This document shows, in pieces, positions 28,348-38,347 of a DNA stretch of 64,000 nucleotides. Each line of letters starts with the position of its first letter. The stretch's first letter is position 1. Location of the stretch: contig NZ_BMZI01000007.1 of NCBI RefSeq assembly GCF_014652715.1, positions 1 through 64,000 of the forward strand, given 5' to 3'. The stretch is from Salinicola rhizosphaerae. Its GTDB lineage: Bacteria > Pseudomonadota > Gammaproteobacteria > Pseudomonadales > Halomonadaceae. The notes beneath the pieces were generated by a model. That model did no database searches, was not told the origin of the DNA, and saw nothing but the letters and a program-made list of their open reading frames with translations. Made by a program: the position numbers and the translations under genes.

Positions 28348-28887
28348 CTAGTTGACGACCGGCTCGCGGCGTCCGCCCGGCTTGCCGCCGCGCCGACCTC
28401 GCTCCCCTCGCGCGGCGGAACGATCGCTACCCTGGGCGCCGGGTGCAACACGACGCCGGGGCGTCGCGCCGTCACCTCGACCGCCCTTGGGCTCGTCATC
28501 ATCACCTCGCTGGCGAAGCAGGCGCCAGCCCAGCACGCCGAGCACCGCGCCGATGACCGCGCCCACCAGCAGCAGCGGTAAGGCCGTCGCCATCTGCCCC
28601 CCGTCGTGCTGGAGAAAACCGACCGCGAGCACGACGATGGCTGGCGCCAGACCGGAATAGGTCTGCCCCGGGTCGGTCAACGGCAGCGTGAACGGCGCGA
28701 CCATCCACAGCAAGCCGGCGACGACGCCGACCAGCACCAGGCGCGGCAGCCTCGGCAACAGGCGCACCGCGAAATAACCGGTTATCAGAACCACCAGAGA
28801 CAGCACCGCGTAGCTCAGCCAGAGCTGCGGCAGGGAGTCGGAAAACAGCATGATGAAAGACTCTCGATTCGTACGATTTGGTGACAT
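28348..28887 (-). CDS. Conserved small membrane protein with basic C-terminal tail
   Basis: I do not recognise a family. The 179 residues contain about four hydrophobic segments (roughly 22-45, 48-66, 78-92 and 98-122). A highly basic, Gly/Arg-rich cytoplasmic tail of about 55 residues follows (for example RGERGRRGGKPGGRREP). ATG at 28887 has GGAG six bases upstream; an in-frame ATG at 28851 directly before the first hydrophobic segment is the alternative. It is divergent from the oligopeptidase gene and 189 bases upstream of the VWA gene on the same strand. Confidence 0.65.
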   Translation of the reverse strand: MSPNRTNRESFIMLFSDSLPQLWLSYAVLSLVVLITGYFAVRLLPRLPRLVLVGVVAGLLWMVAPFTLPLTDPGQTYSGLAPAIVVLAVGFLQHDGGQMATALPLLLVGAVIGAVLGVLGWRLLRQRGDDDEPKGGRGDGATPRRRVAPGAQGSDRSAARGERGRRGGKPGGRREPVVN

Positions 28888-28965
28888 GGTACACTCCGAG
28901 CCAGGAAAGCACAGCCACGCCCGCTGCGCCCTACGTTTCCGCTATCAGGCCAGGCTTCCCGACCC

Positions 28966-31044
28966 ATGTCCTCGACCCCGATCACCGAACGCTCCCCCGC
29001 CCTCCATTTCCGACGCGAAGACGACCCCGACTGGCACTGGCTCGAATCTCGAGACGATCCGCAGGTGAAGGCGTTCCTGCGTGCCGCCAATCGCGAGAGC
29101 GATCGTTTCTTCGCGCCGCTACAAGCGCTTGAACAAGCGCTGTACGACGGCCACCTGGCCCGCCGCGAGCTGGCCGTCACCGGGCTGCCGACGGATCTGG
29201 AGCGCTACCGCTACTGGAGCGAGACCGCCGCGGAGGCCGACTATCCGCTGTGGTGGCGCCAGCCGGTCCAGGGCGACGGTGCCCTCGAGCTGCTGCTCGA
29301 CCTCGAGGCACGTTCGCAGGCGCATGACTATCTCGAACTCGGTGACATGGCGATCTCCTCCGACGAGCAGTGGATCGCCTGGACAGAAGACGCCAGCGGT
29401 AACGAATATTTCGACCTCTATCTCAAATCGTTGCCGGATGGCGAACCGCGGCGGCTGCGACGCCGGATCGGCCCTGAACTCGTCTGGGCCGAGGATAACC
29501 GCACGCTGCTGTTCACGCGCTACGACGCTACCCAGCGCCCGGCCAGCGTCTGGTCCCTGCGCCCGGCGGACGATGTCTGCCGCAAGCTGTACGAAGAGCA
29601 GGATGTCGAATTCTGGATCGGCCTCGGCAAGACACGCTCGCGCCAGTGGCTAGTACTGGAGACCGCCTCCAAAGACACCAGCGAGTGCCATGTCATCCCT
29701 GCCCTGGACCCGACCGCACCGGCTCGCTGCGTTCGCCCGCGGGAGGCCGGCGTGGAGTACGGCGTCGATCACCGCGCCGATGATTTCTACATCCTGCACA
29801 ACCGTGATGCCCCTCATTTCAGGCTGGATGTCGCGCCGATTGCGCAACCCGATCAATGGACGCCGCTCCTCGGCCATCGCGACGAGGTTACGCTGGAAGA
29901 TATCGACACCTTCGACTGGGGGCTGGTGCTGACCGAGCGCGACCACCAGGAAGCTCAGGTGCATCTGCGCGTGATCGAGCTGGGAGAGGGTCGTGCGATG
30001 GATGGCGTCAGTGCCACGATGCCGGAGCCAGGCTATCGGCTGCCGCTCCCGGAAGCGCCCTGCAGCCTGGCGCTCGGCGACACACCCGATTTCTCGGCTC
30101 GCCGCCTGCGGCTGCGTGAAGAGTCGTTCACGTTGCCGGTGCGCTGGATCGAGCATGACCTCGACAGCGGTGAACGGCGCCTGCTCAAGACACAGCCGAT
30201 TCACGGCGACCTGCAGCCCGACGCCCTGGTCTGCCGCCGACTGTGGGCCCAGGGACACGACGGCGAGCACATTCCGGTCTCTGTCGTCGCTCGCGCCGAA
30301 GATCTGAAATCGGGCCCGCTACCGACACTGCTTTATGGTTACGGCGCCTATGGTGAGGTGCTCGATCCCTGGTTCTCGGTCGCCCGCCTCGAACTGCTCT
30401 CGCACGGCGTGGCTTTCGCCGTCGCCCACGTGCGCGGCGGCGGTGACCGGGGAGAGCCGTGGTATCTGGCCGGCAAGCTCGAACACAAGGAGAACAGCTT
30501 CCGCGATTTCCTGGCCGCCCGGCATGCGCTGGTCGCCGAAGGCATCAGCGAAGGCGCCCGTATCGCCGCGTATGGTGCCAGCGCGGGCGGCCTGCTGGTC
30601 GGCGCCAGCCTCAATCTCGAACCGGAGGCCTTCTGCGCCGCAGTACTCGACGTGCCTTTCGTCGACGTACTGCGCACCATGGAAAACCCGGATCTGCCGC
30701 TGACCACTGCGGAGTACACCGAGTGGGGCAACCCCGACGAACCGGCAGCCCGGCGACGGATACGCGACTACTCGCCGCTCGACAACCTGACTGCACAGCC
30801 CTATCCCAGCGTCTTCCTTCAGGGCAGCTGGCACGACTCTCGCGTGCCGTACTGGGAACCCGCCAAGCTCTACGCGCGAATGACCGAACTCGCCAGCGCC
30901 CGAGGACCGGTGTTGTTGCGCACCGACATGGCTTCGGGCCACGGCGGCGCCTCCGGGCGATTCAAGGCTTGGCGAGACAACGCCCGCCAAGATGCGTTCG
31001 TGCTCTGGACGCTGGGCTGCGCGGGACAGACAGAGCAGTCATGA
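28966..31044 (+). CDS. ptrB: Oligopeptidase B (S9 prolyl oligopeptidase family)
   Basis: A cytoplasmic serine peptidase that cuts short peptides after basic residues. The 692 residues comprise a seven-bladed propeller (about 80-410) and an alpha/beta hydrolase domain. The catalytic triad is Ser539 in YGASAGG, Asp624 in WHDSRVPYWEP and His659 in ASGHGG. The family block YGYGAYGEVLDPWFS precedes the nucleophile. The motif is GASAG where E. coli has GGSAGG, a tolerated change. Divergent transcription from 28887; convergent with ycgN. Confidence 0.92.
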   Translation: MSSTPITERSPALHFRREDDPDWHWLESRDDPQVKAFLRAANRESDRFFAPLQALEQALYDGHLARRELAVTGLPTDLERYRYWSETAAEADYPLWWRQPVQGDGALELLLDLEARSQAHDYLELGDMAISSDEQWIAWTEDASGNEYFDLYLKSLPDGEPRRLRRRIGPELVWAEDNRTLLFTRYDATQRPASVWSLRPADDVCRKLYEEQDVEFWIGLGKTRSRQWLVLETASKDTSECHVIPALDPTAPARCVRPREAGVEYGVDHRADDFYILHNRDAPHFRLDVAPIAQPDQWTPLLGHRDEVTLEDIDTFDWGLVLTERDHQEAQVHLRVIELGEGRAMDGVSATMPEPGYRLPLPEAPCSLALGDTPDFSARRLRLREESFTLPVRWIEHDLDSGERRLLKTQPIHGDLQPDALVCRRLWAQGHDGEHIPVSVVARAEDLKSGPLPTLLYGYGAYGEVLDPWFSVARLELLSHGVAFAVAHVRGGGDRGEPWYLAGKLEHKENSFRDFLAARHALVAEGISEGARIAAYGASAGGLLVGASLNLEPEAFCAAVLDVPFVDVLRTMENPDLPLTTAEYTEWGNPDEPAARRRIRDYSPLDNLTAQPYPSVFLQGSWHDSRVPYWEPAKLYARMTELASARGPVLLRTDMASGHGGASGRFKAWRDNARQDAFVLWTLGCAGQTEQS

Positions 31045-31086
31045 CGCAGAGGTGATGCACGGGTAGCAGAAGGGCATGATCAGCGG

Positions 31087-31542
31087 CTAACGCTTCGGTT
31101 CGAGCGGGATGATGTCGATGATGTGCGCTTCGTAATCGGCTTCGTTCACCTCGCGCTCGCTGATCGCGAAGTGACGCACGCTCATCCGACGCTCGTGCAT
31201 ACGCCGGTCGCTGCCGCTGCGCAGCGGATGCCAACTGGCAAGCTTGCGCCCTTCGGCCAACCGGCGGTAGGCACAGCTGTGCGGTAGCCAGTGGAATTCG
31301 TCGAGGTTTTCGAGACTCAGCTGGGTGCACTCCGGTACCCGCGAGAATCGATGGGGATAGTCGCTGCAGCGGCAGCTTTGAATATCCAGCAGACGGCACG
31401 CCACGTTCAGGGTGGCGATCTCGCCACTATCCGGGTTCTCCATCTTGACCAGACAGCACTTGCCGCAACCATCGCAGAGCGCTTCCCACTCCTCGGCGGT
31501 CAGCTCCTCGAGCGTAAAGCGCTCCCAGAACCGTTCACGCAT
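31087..31542 (-). CDS. ycgN: YcgN/UPF0260 cysteine-cluster protein
   Basis: A 151-residue protein with an N-terminal CxxCxxCC cluster (Cys23, Cys26, Cys29, Cys30) and further Cys in ACRLLDIQSCRCSDYP, the pattern of the UPF0260 family thought to bind metal. The function is not established. It follows ycgL by two bases, in the run rnd-ycgL-ycgN. Confidence 0.9.
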   Translation of the reverse strand: MRERFWERFTLEELTAEEWEALCDGCGKCCLVKMENPDSGEIATLNVACRLLDIQSCRCSDYPHRFSRVPECTQLSLENLDEFHWLPHSCAYRRLAEGRKLASWHPLRSGSDRRMHERRMSVRHFAISEREVNEADYEAHIIDIIPLEPKR

Positions 31543-31544
31543 GT

Positions 31545-31868
31545 TCAGCTCTCTTCACGTCCACCACCGAGCTCGGGGGGATCGTCGCGCTTGGTGAAAA
31601 GATCGAGCAGATACGGCTCCTTGGCCGGGGGCATCTGCAGATAAAAGCCCTGCTCTCGGATCGTGGCGATCACCTTGGCCACATCCACCCGCGCCAGCGG
31701 CCTCTCCGGCCGCAGCAGCAGCGTCATGACCGGCAGCGGGCGCCCGAAACGCTCACGCAATATCTCCGGAACCGGTGCCATGCCTCGCGCCTTGTCCAGA
31801 TAAAGATACATCTCGTCATGGCGTGCGCTCTTGACCACCTCGCAGAGCAGGCGTCCGGCCATATTCAT
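31545..31868 (-). CDS. ycgL: YcgL domain protein
   Basis: A 107-residue protein of the YcgL family, with EMYLYLDKARGMAPVPEIL and the conserved C-terminal part GFYLQMPPAKEP. The role is unknown. Position next to rnd is widely conserved in gammaproteobacteria. ATG at 31868 overlaps the rnd stop (ATGA). Confidence 0.9.
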   Translation of the reverse strand: MNMAGRLLCEVVKSARHDEMYLYLDKARGMAPVPEILRERFGRPLPVMTLLLRPERPLARVDVAKVIATIREQGFYLQMPPAKEPYLLDLFTKRDDPPELGGGREES

Positions 31869-32992
31869 GAAGCGGCTCCGGCTTCCACCAGCGCCGCCTG
31901 CCAATCGGCATCCAGCAGCTCGCCACGCCAGCCTGCCGGCAGCGGCAATGGCTCGCCAGCGAGATGCGCGACGACGATCGCCTCCATCTCGCTGCGGTTG
32001 GAGAGTCGTTCGGGTGCCAGATCGAGCGCTTCGGCGTGCGCCTGCACGACACGCTTGAGCGCCTTGATGCGCCGCTTGAACGCTGGCTGGGTCGGCGCAG
32101 GGAGCGACGCGGGAAGCTCGCTCTCGTCCCGCAGGTGGGCAGTCTTGACCGCCGCCAGCAGCGCCTCCCCTTCGCGCTTGACCAGGCTCGGCGTCACGCC
32201 ATCGACCGCCGCCAGTTCATAGCGATTTTTCGGCATCGCTTCGGCCACCGCGAACAGCACGGCATCCTTGACCAGCCAGCCGCGCGGCACGTCACGCCGT
32301 CGAATCTCCTCCTCGCGCCAGCGGGTCAATAGTCGATAGGCTTCGATACCGGTCGGCGCCAGCCGCCACAGCTGTCGCTGACGGGTGTACCACTGATCCG
32401 CCGTCTGGACCTGACGCGAAAGCGACAGCGCCGTGCACTCTTCGACCAGCCAGGCGTCGCGTCCCAGCGCCGCCAGCTCGTGTGACTGCTGCTCCCAGAT
32501 CATCGGCAGATAGGCGACATCGAGCACGGCATAGTCGAGCTGGGCTGGCGTCAGCGGGCGCTCGAGCCAGTTCGAACGCGTCTCCTCCTTCGGGATATCG
32601 ACGCCGCAGCGTGCTTCCACCAATCGCCGGTAGCCAATGGCGGCATCGGTACCCAGCAGGGATTCCGCGACCTGCGTATCGATCAGAGGCGCAAGCTCGA
32701 CACCGGCCCATAGCGAGATGACATCGAGATCCTCGCCGCAGGCGTGCAGGAGCTTGACCGGGCCCCGGGAGAACAGCAGACGAATCGCGGCGTTGGCCGT
32801 CACCGCCTGCGGGTCGATCAAGTAGACGGTCGAACCCGCGGTGATCTGGATCAGTGCGGGAACCGGGTAGAAGCTGGACTCACGAAAAAACTCCGTGTCC
32901 AGCGCCAGCACGGTGGCATCGGCCAGCGCGTCACAGGCCGCGTCCAGACCTTCGGGCGTATCGACCCAGCAGTGGGAAGTTTCGACTGTCAT
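31865..32992 (-). CDS. rnd: Ribonuclease D
   Basis: A 3'-5' exoribonuclease for tRNA 3' maturation. The DEDDy exonuclease motifs are present: Asp32 and Glu34 in LDTEFFRESS, Asp88 in HACGEDLDV and Tyr154/Asp158 in LDYAVLDVAYLP. HRDC domains follow from about 205. The 375 residues equal E. coli RNase D. ATG at 32992 has AAGGA upstream; the frame extends 25 codons further but without family resemblance. It heads the coupled run rnd-ycgL-ycgN. Confidence 0.95.
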   Translation of the reverse strand: MTVETSHCWVDTPEGLDAACDALADATVLALDTEFFRESSFYPVPALIQITAGSTVYLIDPQAVTANAAIRLLFSRGPVKLLHACGEDLDVISLWAGVELAPLIDTQVAESLLGTDAAIGYRRLVEARCGVDIPKEETRSNWLERPLTPAQLDYAVLDVAYLPMIWEQQSHELAALGRDAWLVEECTALSLSRQVQTADQWYTRQRQLWRLAPTGIEAYRLLTRWREEEIRRRDVPRGWLVKDAVLFAVAEAMPKNRYELAAVDGVTPSLVKREGEALLAAVKTAHLRDESELPASLPAPTQPAFKRRIKALKRVVQAHAEALDLAPERLSNRSEMEAIVVAHLAGEPLPLPAGWRGELLDADWQAALVEAGAAS

Positions 32993-33089
32993 TCGGTGTC
33001 CTTGGGGCCGCGGCTCGACGTTCGAGATGCCGCGGAAAACTCGGAAAGGCGATAAGGGTGAAGCCACACTGTTGGGTGCGGGCGGGTCC

Positions 33090-33695
33090 TCAATCTCGAC
33101 TGAACGGCTGGCGACCCTGGAACGCCCGACTCAGCGTTCCGCCGTCGACATATTCGAGTTCGCCGCCCATGGGCACTCCGTACGCCAATCGCGATATCTT
33201 GATCTCGCGCCCCACCAGATGCTCGGCGATATAGTGCGCGGTCGCCTCCCCTTCGACGGTCGGATTGGTCGCCAGAATGATCTCGCCGACGGGCTCTTCC
33301 GCGAGGCGGGCTTCGAGCTGATCGAGCCCGATGTCATCCGGGCCGATACCATCGAGCGGAGACAGGTGACCATGCAGGACGAAATACTGACCGCGATAGC
33401 CGCCGGCCTGCTCGATCGCCAGCATGTCGGCAGGTGATTCGACCACGCACAGCGACGTCTCGTCACGCCGGGGATCCTGGCAGACGCTACACAGAGTCTC
33501 TTCGGTCAAGGTGCGACAGCGCTGGCAGTAGCCGACCTGCTCTATCGCCTGCGAAAGCGCCGCCGATAGCCGTCTGCCACCCTCTCGCTCCCGCTCCAGC
33601 AGGTGCAACGCCATACGCTGGGCAGTCTTCGGGCCCACACCGGGCAGTACCCGCAGGCTCTCCAGCAGCTGATCGACCAGCGGCGAAAAGCTCAT
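33090..33695 (-). CDS. recR: Recombination mediator RecR
   Basis: RecR acts with RecF/RecO to load RecA at gaps. The 201 residues have the N-terminal helix-hairpin-helix ([17 protein letters not shown]), the zinc finger (Cys57, Cys60, Cys69, Cys72) and the TOPRIM domain (about 80-175, including [12 protein letters not shown]). Its ATG overlaps the ybaB stop by one base (TAATG). The dnaX-ybaB-recR order is the classical one. Confidence 0.97.
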   Translation of the reverse strand: MSFSPLVDQLLESLRVLPGVGPKTAQRMALHLLEREREGGRRLSAALSQAIEQVGYCQRCRTLTEETLCSVCQDPRRDETSLCVVESPADMLAIEQAGGYRGQYFVLHGHLSPLDGIGPDDIGLDQLEARLAEEPVGEIILATNPTVEGEATAHYIAEHLVGREIKISRLAYGVPMGGELEYVDGGTLSRAFQGRQPFSRD

Positions 33696-34021
33696 TAAAA
33701 CGGCAGCTTCATGCCAGGCGGCAGATTGAGCCCGGAGGAGACCTCCTCCATCCGAGACTTGGACTGCGTCTCGACCTTGCGCGAGGCGTCGTTGACCGCA
33801 GCCGCCAGCAGATCTTCCAGCAGTTCCTTGTCTTCCTGCAAGACCGAGGGATCGATCTCGACCTTGCTGACGTCGTGGCGGCCGTTCATGGTCACCTTGA
33901 TCATGCCGGCACCGGCCTCGCCCAGCACCTCCATCTGCGCGATCTCTTCCTGCACCTGCTGCATCTTCTCCTGCATTTCCTGGGCCTGCTTCATCAGATT
34001 GCCCATGCCACCCTTGAACAT
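33695..34021 (-). CDS. ybaB: Nucleoid-associated protein YbaB/EbfC
   Basis: A 108-residue dimeric DNA-binding protein starting [20 protein letters not shown], the family N-terminus. ATG at 34021 is chosen because TGGAG lies seven bases upstream and the N-terminus matches; earlier in-frame starts lack a ribosome site. It lies between dnaX and recR. Confidence 0.95.
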   Translation of the reverse strand: MFKGGMGNLMKQAQEMQEKMQQVQEEIAQMEVLGEAGAGMIKVTMNGRHDVSKVEIDPSVLQEDKELLEDLLAAAVNDASRKVETQSKSRMEEVSSGLNLPPGMKLPF

Positions 34022-34094
34022 GTCGAGCTCCATTGCGATTGAAACGGTGAAATCGGGACGGCGCCGGCGAATTACCGACACCGCCATTGGAACG

Positions 34095-36260
34095 TCAGAG
34101 ACGGTCGGCAGTCACGCTCTCTTCCATGAGCCGGGCGCCGAAACGCGTTTCCATCTCCTGTACGTGAGGGTCGTCGCGCAGCGCTTCAACGGCACGCGCA
34201 TGGCGCTCGCGAGCCTCTCGATCACGCTTGGCTTTCGGTGTCTCGAGCGCACCGTCGAGCTCGGCCACCGTGATATTGACCCGCCGCGAATAACCCAGCG
34301 CGGACAACGCCTTGACGATGCGATCGACATGCATCTCCGACAGGATCGCCGACTGGCCGGGATCGAGTGTCAGCGCGAGCGTCGCACCGTCGTCGGACTC
34401 GACAACGCAGTGAGCCGCCAGGTTGCGAGTCAACCCGCCGATGGCCAGGGTATCGAAGTGCTCGAGCCAGAGCGCGTGCGTCAGCTCGCCTTGAGCAACA
34501 GGCGTCGTCATCTCATTGGCGGAATCGGGCGCCGCCGCCGAATTCACTTCGTTGCTCGGGCCCGCGTCATCCATGTCGGCGACTGGCGCGCTCTGCGGAG
34601 CGGCTTCCGGTACGCTCTCCAACGCCGGTGCAGCCGCCGTAGCCCAGTCGGCATAGGCGGCTTCGGCGGCGGCCAGATCGGCGCCCGATTCGATGTCGCC
34701 CTCCTCCTCGATGACGGCATCGCTCGCGCCAGGCTCTGACGCCGGCGCAGCCGCCTCGGCATCGGCAGCCTGCGACGGCATTGGCGGCTCCGGCGACTCC
34801 ACGGCCCAAGGCGGCGCCTCCGGCGCATCCACAGAATTCGGATTCGCCGCGGGTGATGCGGCGGCCAGGGCTTCCCCGGCCGGCTGAGGCGCCGATGTCG
34901 ACGTTTCGACCGACGTCGAACCAACCTCCGCAGCCTCTTCACGCCAGGGTGGCGCTTCATCGGCGACCGGAGATGGCGCCTCAGGCGCCGCCGTGCCCTG
35001 TGGCGCCGCAGTAGATTCTGGCTGGCGCGTCGGCTGCGTCTCGGTGGCCGGGGCCTGAGTCCGATCGCTCGCCGGTGGCTGCGCCGAGGCGGGGCCGCCA
35101 GTCGGCGCGGCCTGTGCGGGCGCCGTGGCCTGCTCGCCACGCAGCGGTAGATCCGTCTGCGGCGGCGTGGGCACGCCCTGCGGACGGAACGCCAGCATCC
35201 GTAGCAGCGTCATCTCCAGCGCCGTGCGCGTATCCGGCGCGCTATCGATGTCGCCCCGCCCCTGCAGCGCGATCTGGTAGTAGAGCTGCACGTCTTCCGG
35301 CGTGAAGCGTGACGCCAGTGCCAGCAGCTCATCACGGTCGCCGTGGCCGTTATCGAGCGCGTTGGGCACCATCTGCGCGATTGCCAGCCGATGCATCAGG
35401 CCCGAAAGTTCATCGAGAATGCCGGCAAAATCCGGCCCCTGCTCAGCCAGCGACGCGACCTCCGCCAGCAGACGCTCGGCGTCGACGGCGGCCAGCGCTT
35501 CTGCCAGCGCAATCAGGTGTGCGTGATCGAGCGTGCCGAGCATCGCCGCCACGTCCTCGCGGCGAATCTCGCCCTGACCGAACGCGATCGCCTGGTCGGT
35601 GAGGCTCATGGCATCACGCATCGAGCCGTCGGCGGCCTTGCCGAGCAGCCACAGCGCCTGCGGATCGAAGGCCACCTGCTCGGCCTCGAGCACGTGAGTC
35701 AGATGTTCGACCACGCGCTCGGGCGCCATGTTTTTCAGCGTGAATTGCAGGCAGCGCGAAAGAACGGTGACCGGCAGCTTCTGTGGGTCGGTCGTGGCGA
35801 GCAGGAACTTGACGTGGGGCGGCGGCTCCTCGAGCGTCTTCAACAGCGCATTGAAGCTGTGCGTCGAGAGCATGTGCACTTCGTCGATCAAGTAAACCTT
35901 GAAGCGCCCCTGCGTCGGCGCGTACTGCACATTGTCGAGCAGCTCGCGAGTGTCTTCGACCTTGGTACGCGAGGCGGCGTCGACCTCGATCAGGTCGACG
36001 AAGCGACCGTTGTCGATTGCCTGGCAGGTCTCGCACTGGCCGCACGGTGTGGAAGTGACGCCCTGCTCGCAGTTGAGGCACTTGGCCAGAATGCGCGCCA
36101 GCGTCGTCTTGCCCACGCCACGCGTGCCGGTAAACAGGTAAGCATGATGCAGCCGTCCCTGATCGAGCGCATTGACCAGCGCGCGGCTGACGTGTTCCTG
36201 ACCGACCAGCTCGTGGAAGTTACGCGGACGCCACTTGCGGGCCAGAACCTGATAACTCAT
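34095..36260 (-). CDS. dnaX: DNA polymerase III subunits gamma/tau
   Basis: The clamp-loader ATPase of 721 residues. Walker [10 protein letters not shown] is at 45-53, the zinc module uses Cys64, Cys73, Cys76 and Cys79, and the DExx box reads [10 protein letters not shown]. Domain III is followed by a long Ala/Pro/Glu-rich linker (about 370-600) and the tau C-terminal domain (about 610-715) that binds alpha and DnaB. I found no A-AAA-AAG slippery site where E. coli makes gamma, so only tau may be produced here. The start at 36260 gives the conserved [12 protein letters not shown]. It is followed by ybaB and recR. Confidence 0.95.
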   Translation of the reverse strand: MSYQVLARKWRPRNFHELVGQEHVSRALVNALDQGRLHHAYLFTGTRGVGKTTLARILAKCLNCEQGVTSTPCGQCETCQAIDNGRFVDLIEVDAASRTKVEDTRELLDNVQYAPTQGRFKVYLIDEVHMLSTHSFNALLKTLEEPPPHVKFLLATTDPQKLPVTVLSRCLQFTLKNMAPERVVEHLTHVLEAEQVAFDPQALWLLGKAADGSMRDAMSLTDQAIAFGQGEIRREDVAAMLGTLDHAHLIALAEALAAVDAERLLAEVASLAEQGPDFAGILDELSGLMHRLAIAQMVPNALDNGHGDRDELLALASRFTPEDVQLYYQIALQGRGDIDSAPDTRTALEMTLLRMLAFRPQGVPTPPQTDLPLRGEQATAPAQAAPTGGPASAQPPASDRTQAPATETQPTRQPESTAAPQGTAAPEAPSPVADEAPPWREEAAEVGSTSVETSTSAPQPAGEALAAASPAANPNSVDAPEAPPWAVESPEPPMPSQAADAEAAAPASEPGASDAVIEEEGDIESGADLAAAEAAYADWATAAAPALESVPEAAPQSAPVADMDDAGPSNEVNSAAAPDSANEMTTPVAQGELTHALWLEHFDTLAIGGLTRNLAAHCVVESDDGATLALTLDPGQSAILSEMHVDRIVKALSALGYSRRVNITVAELDGALETPKAKRDREARERHARAVEALRDDPHVQEMETRFGARLMEESVTADRL

Positions 36261-36462
36261 GCGCCTGGGCTCTCCTCGCGACTGAGCACAACGGTGTCTT
36301 CCTGGCGCTCTCGAGGATGCGAGATCGCGGAAGTGAATCGCGCCATTCTAGCAGGGTCGACGAAGAGGTGACGAGGCAGGAGCGCGACCTTCGAGCCGCG
36401 AGGCCTTGCGGGCAGCGATTCAGAACGCCAGATGGCGAAAATCCGGAGGCAGAAATGGAGGC

Positions 36463-36567
36463 GGCCCCAAAAGCCACATCCCGGCACACGCGGCCACCAC
36501 TACCGTTGCTCCCTTCCGGGCCTGGCGGGGTTTGCGGTTTAGCGTTGCGGGAGGACCTAAGGGGCCA
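36463..36567 (-). ncRNA. ffs: Signal recognition particle RNA (4.5S RNA)
   Basis: Read on the minus strand, the ends pair (GGCCCC with GGGGCC) and the apical domain carries the conserved CAGGCCCGGAAGGGAGCA, the Ffh-binding tetraloop region, near 36507-36524. The segments CCTCCCGCAACGCTA and GTGTGCCGGGATGT match E. coli 4.5S RNA closely. The length is about 105 nt. It is placed just upstream of dnaX on the same strand, as in many gammaproteobacteria. Exact mature ends are estimates. Confidence 0.95.
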
Positions 36568-36585
36568 CCATAGCTCGAGCTGCCT

Positions 36586-36614
36586 GCAATACGACAGCGC
36601 TCGAAATCCGACAA
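36586..36614 (-). promoter_or_regulatory. Candidate promoter of ffs
   Basis: TTGTCG (36609-36614), a 17-base spacer and TATTGC (36586-36591) would start the transcript about ten bases before the 4.5S RNA. Confidence 0.5.
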
Positions 36615-36649
36615 AGCCTGAAGCATCAGTGCGTTGTGGAACGTGCGGC

Positions 36650-36678
36650 ACTATACCAGTGCGACTCCGGGCCGGCAA
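36650..36678 (-). promoter_or_regulatory. Second candidate promoter upstream of ffs
   Basis: TTGCCG (36673-36678), a 17-base spacer and TATAGT (36650-36655) form a better-looking pair than the nearer candidate, but would give a leader of about 75 nt that must be trimmed. Which of the two is used cannot be told from sequence. Confidence 0.5.
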
Positions 36679-36774
36679 CCGGTGACGAGCGAGTCAATCC
36701 AACACTTGAGGCGCGTGCCGGCTGTTGGCCCATCAATGACTCGCCTCCCCCACGCTCGCAGGCGCCACACCCAG

Positions 36775-36808
36775 ACAAAACGCCTCGCCGGCACGGCCGA
36801 CGAGGCGT
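36775..36808 (-). terminator. Terminator of the tctCBA operon
   Basis: A 12-base stem (ACGCCTCGCCGG/CCGACGAGGCGT, one G-T pair) with a five-base loop is followed on the minus strand by TTTTGTCTGG, 22 bases after the tctA stop. Confidence 0.82.
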
Positions 36809-36829
36809 CGCGGGATCACGGCGGACCGC

Positions 36830-38347
36830 TCACTCGGTGTGCTGCTTGGCCGCCTGCATGCGCCGACGCAGAATCGGGCCGACAATCACCGGCAGCAGCA
36901 GGCCGACGATCGCCACCAGCCACAGGCCGATCGACAGCGGGCTGCTCCACAGAATTGACCAGTCGCCGTCGGATATCTGCATCGCGTGGCGCAGGTTCTT
37001 CTCCATCTCCGGCCCGAGCAGCAGGCCGAGAATTACCGGCACCAGCGGAATATCCAGCTTGCGCAGAATATAGCCGCCCACACCGAAGGCGATCATGAAG
37101 TAAAGGTCGAAGGTCGAGTGACTGATCGAGTAGATGCCCACGAACGCGACCATGGTCACGATCGGCAGCAGATACATCGGCGGCACCGACAGGATCTTCA
37201 CGAACACCCCGACCAGCGGAATGTTGAGCAGCAGCAGCATGAAATTGCCCACCAGCAGTGCCGCGATCACGCCCCACACCAGATCGGCATTCTGCGTGAA
37301 CATCAGCGGCCCCGGCGTGATGTTGAGCGACACCAGCATCGCCAGCAGCACCGCGGTGGTGCCGCTCCCCGGCACGCCAAGGGTCAGCATCGGCACCAGC
37401 GCCCCGCTGGAAGCCCCGTTATTGCCGGACTCCGGTGCCGCGACGCCGCGCGGATCCCCCTCGCCGAAATAGCCCTTCTTGCCGACGATCTTCTTCTCGA
37501 GCGTGTAGGTGATGAAACTGCCGAGAGAGGCGCCCGCGCCGGGCAGCACGCCGGCAATGAAGCCGAGTACGCCACCGCGAATGGAGGTCGGGAAGATCGA
37601 CAGAATCTCGCGCCACTTCAACTTCAGCGGATTGACCTTGATCATCTCGCGCCCGGCGCCGGCCTTCTCCTCGATGAAGAACAGAAGCTCGGAAACCGCG
37701 AACAGACCGACGATGGCGATGATGAAATCGACCCCCTCGTAGAGCTCCAGCACGCCGAACGTATAGCGCTGCGTGCCGGTGGAGAGATCGATACCGACCG
37801 TGGCGATGATCAAGCCGATTGCCGCTGCCATCAGCGTCTTCATCGGATTCTTGCCGGTGATACCGCCGAGCGTGGCAAACGCCAGGACGAACAGCGCGAA
37901 GTACTCCGCCGGCCCGAACGTGAGCGCAAAGCGGGCCAGCAGCGGTGCCAGCAGGATCAGGCCGACGGTCGCGATCAGGCTGCCCATGAACGAGGCGATC
38001 GCCGAGATTGCCAGCGCCTCCGCCGCCTTGCCCTGACGCGCCATCGGATAGCCATCGAGGCAGGTCATCATCGCCGGTTCGTCGCCAGGGATGTTGAGCA
38101 GTATCGACGAGATACGACCGCCGTACATGGCGCCCGCGTAGACCGCCGTCAGCATGATCAGCGCGGTTTCCGGCTTGAGGCCGAGCGTAAAGGCCAGCGG
38201 AATCAGGATCGCCACGCCGTTGGCCGGACCCAGACCCGGCAGCGCGCCGATCAGGGTGCCGATGAAGCAGCCGATCAGCGCGAACATCAGGTTCTCGGGC
38301 TGCAGCGCCACGCCGAAGCCGAGCGAAAGATAGTGCAACGTTTCCAT
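36830..38347 (-). CDS. tctA: Tripartite tricarboxylate transporter, large membrane subunit TctA
   Basis: The 505-residue permease of a TTT transporter, with about 12 hydrophobic segments. The family blocks include GTLIGALPGLGPANG (about 31-45), YAGAMYGGRISSILLNIPG (about 70-88) and the matching second-half block FIAGVLPGAGASLGSF. Its ATG and the tctB stop share one base (38347). It is the last gene of tctC-tctB-tctA. Substrates of the family include citrate and other carboxylates; none is fixed here. Confidence 0.94.
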   Translation of the reverse strand: METLHYLSLGFGVALQPENLMFALIGCFIGTLIGALPGLGPANGVAILIPLAFTLGLKPETALIMLTAVYAGAMYGGRISSILLNIPGDEPAMMTCLDGYPMARQGKAAEALAISAIASFMGSLIATVGLILLAPLLARFALTFGPAEYFALFVLAFATLGGITGKNPMKTLMAAAIGLIIATVGIDLSTGTQRYTFGVLELYEGVDFIIAIVGLFAVSELLFFIEEKAGAGREMIKVNPLKLKWREILSIFPTSIRGGVLGFIAGVLPGAGASLGSFITYTLEKKIVGKKGYFGEGDPRGVAAPESGNNGASSGALVPMLTLGVPGSGTTAVLLAMLVSLNITPGPLMFTQNADLVWGVIAALLVGNFMLLLLNIPLVGVFVKILSVPPMYLLPIVTMVAFVGIYSISHSTFDLYFMIAFGVGGYILRKLDIPLVPVILGLLLGPEMEKNLRHAMQISDGDWSILWSSPLSIGLWLVAIVGLLLPVIVGPILRRRMQAAKQHTE

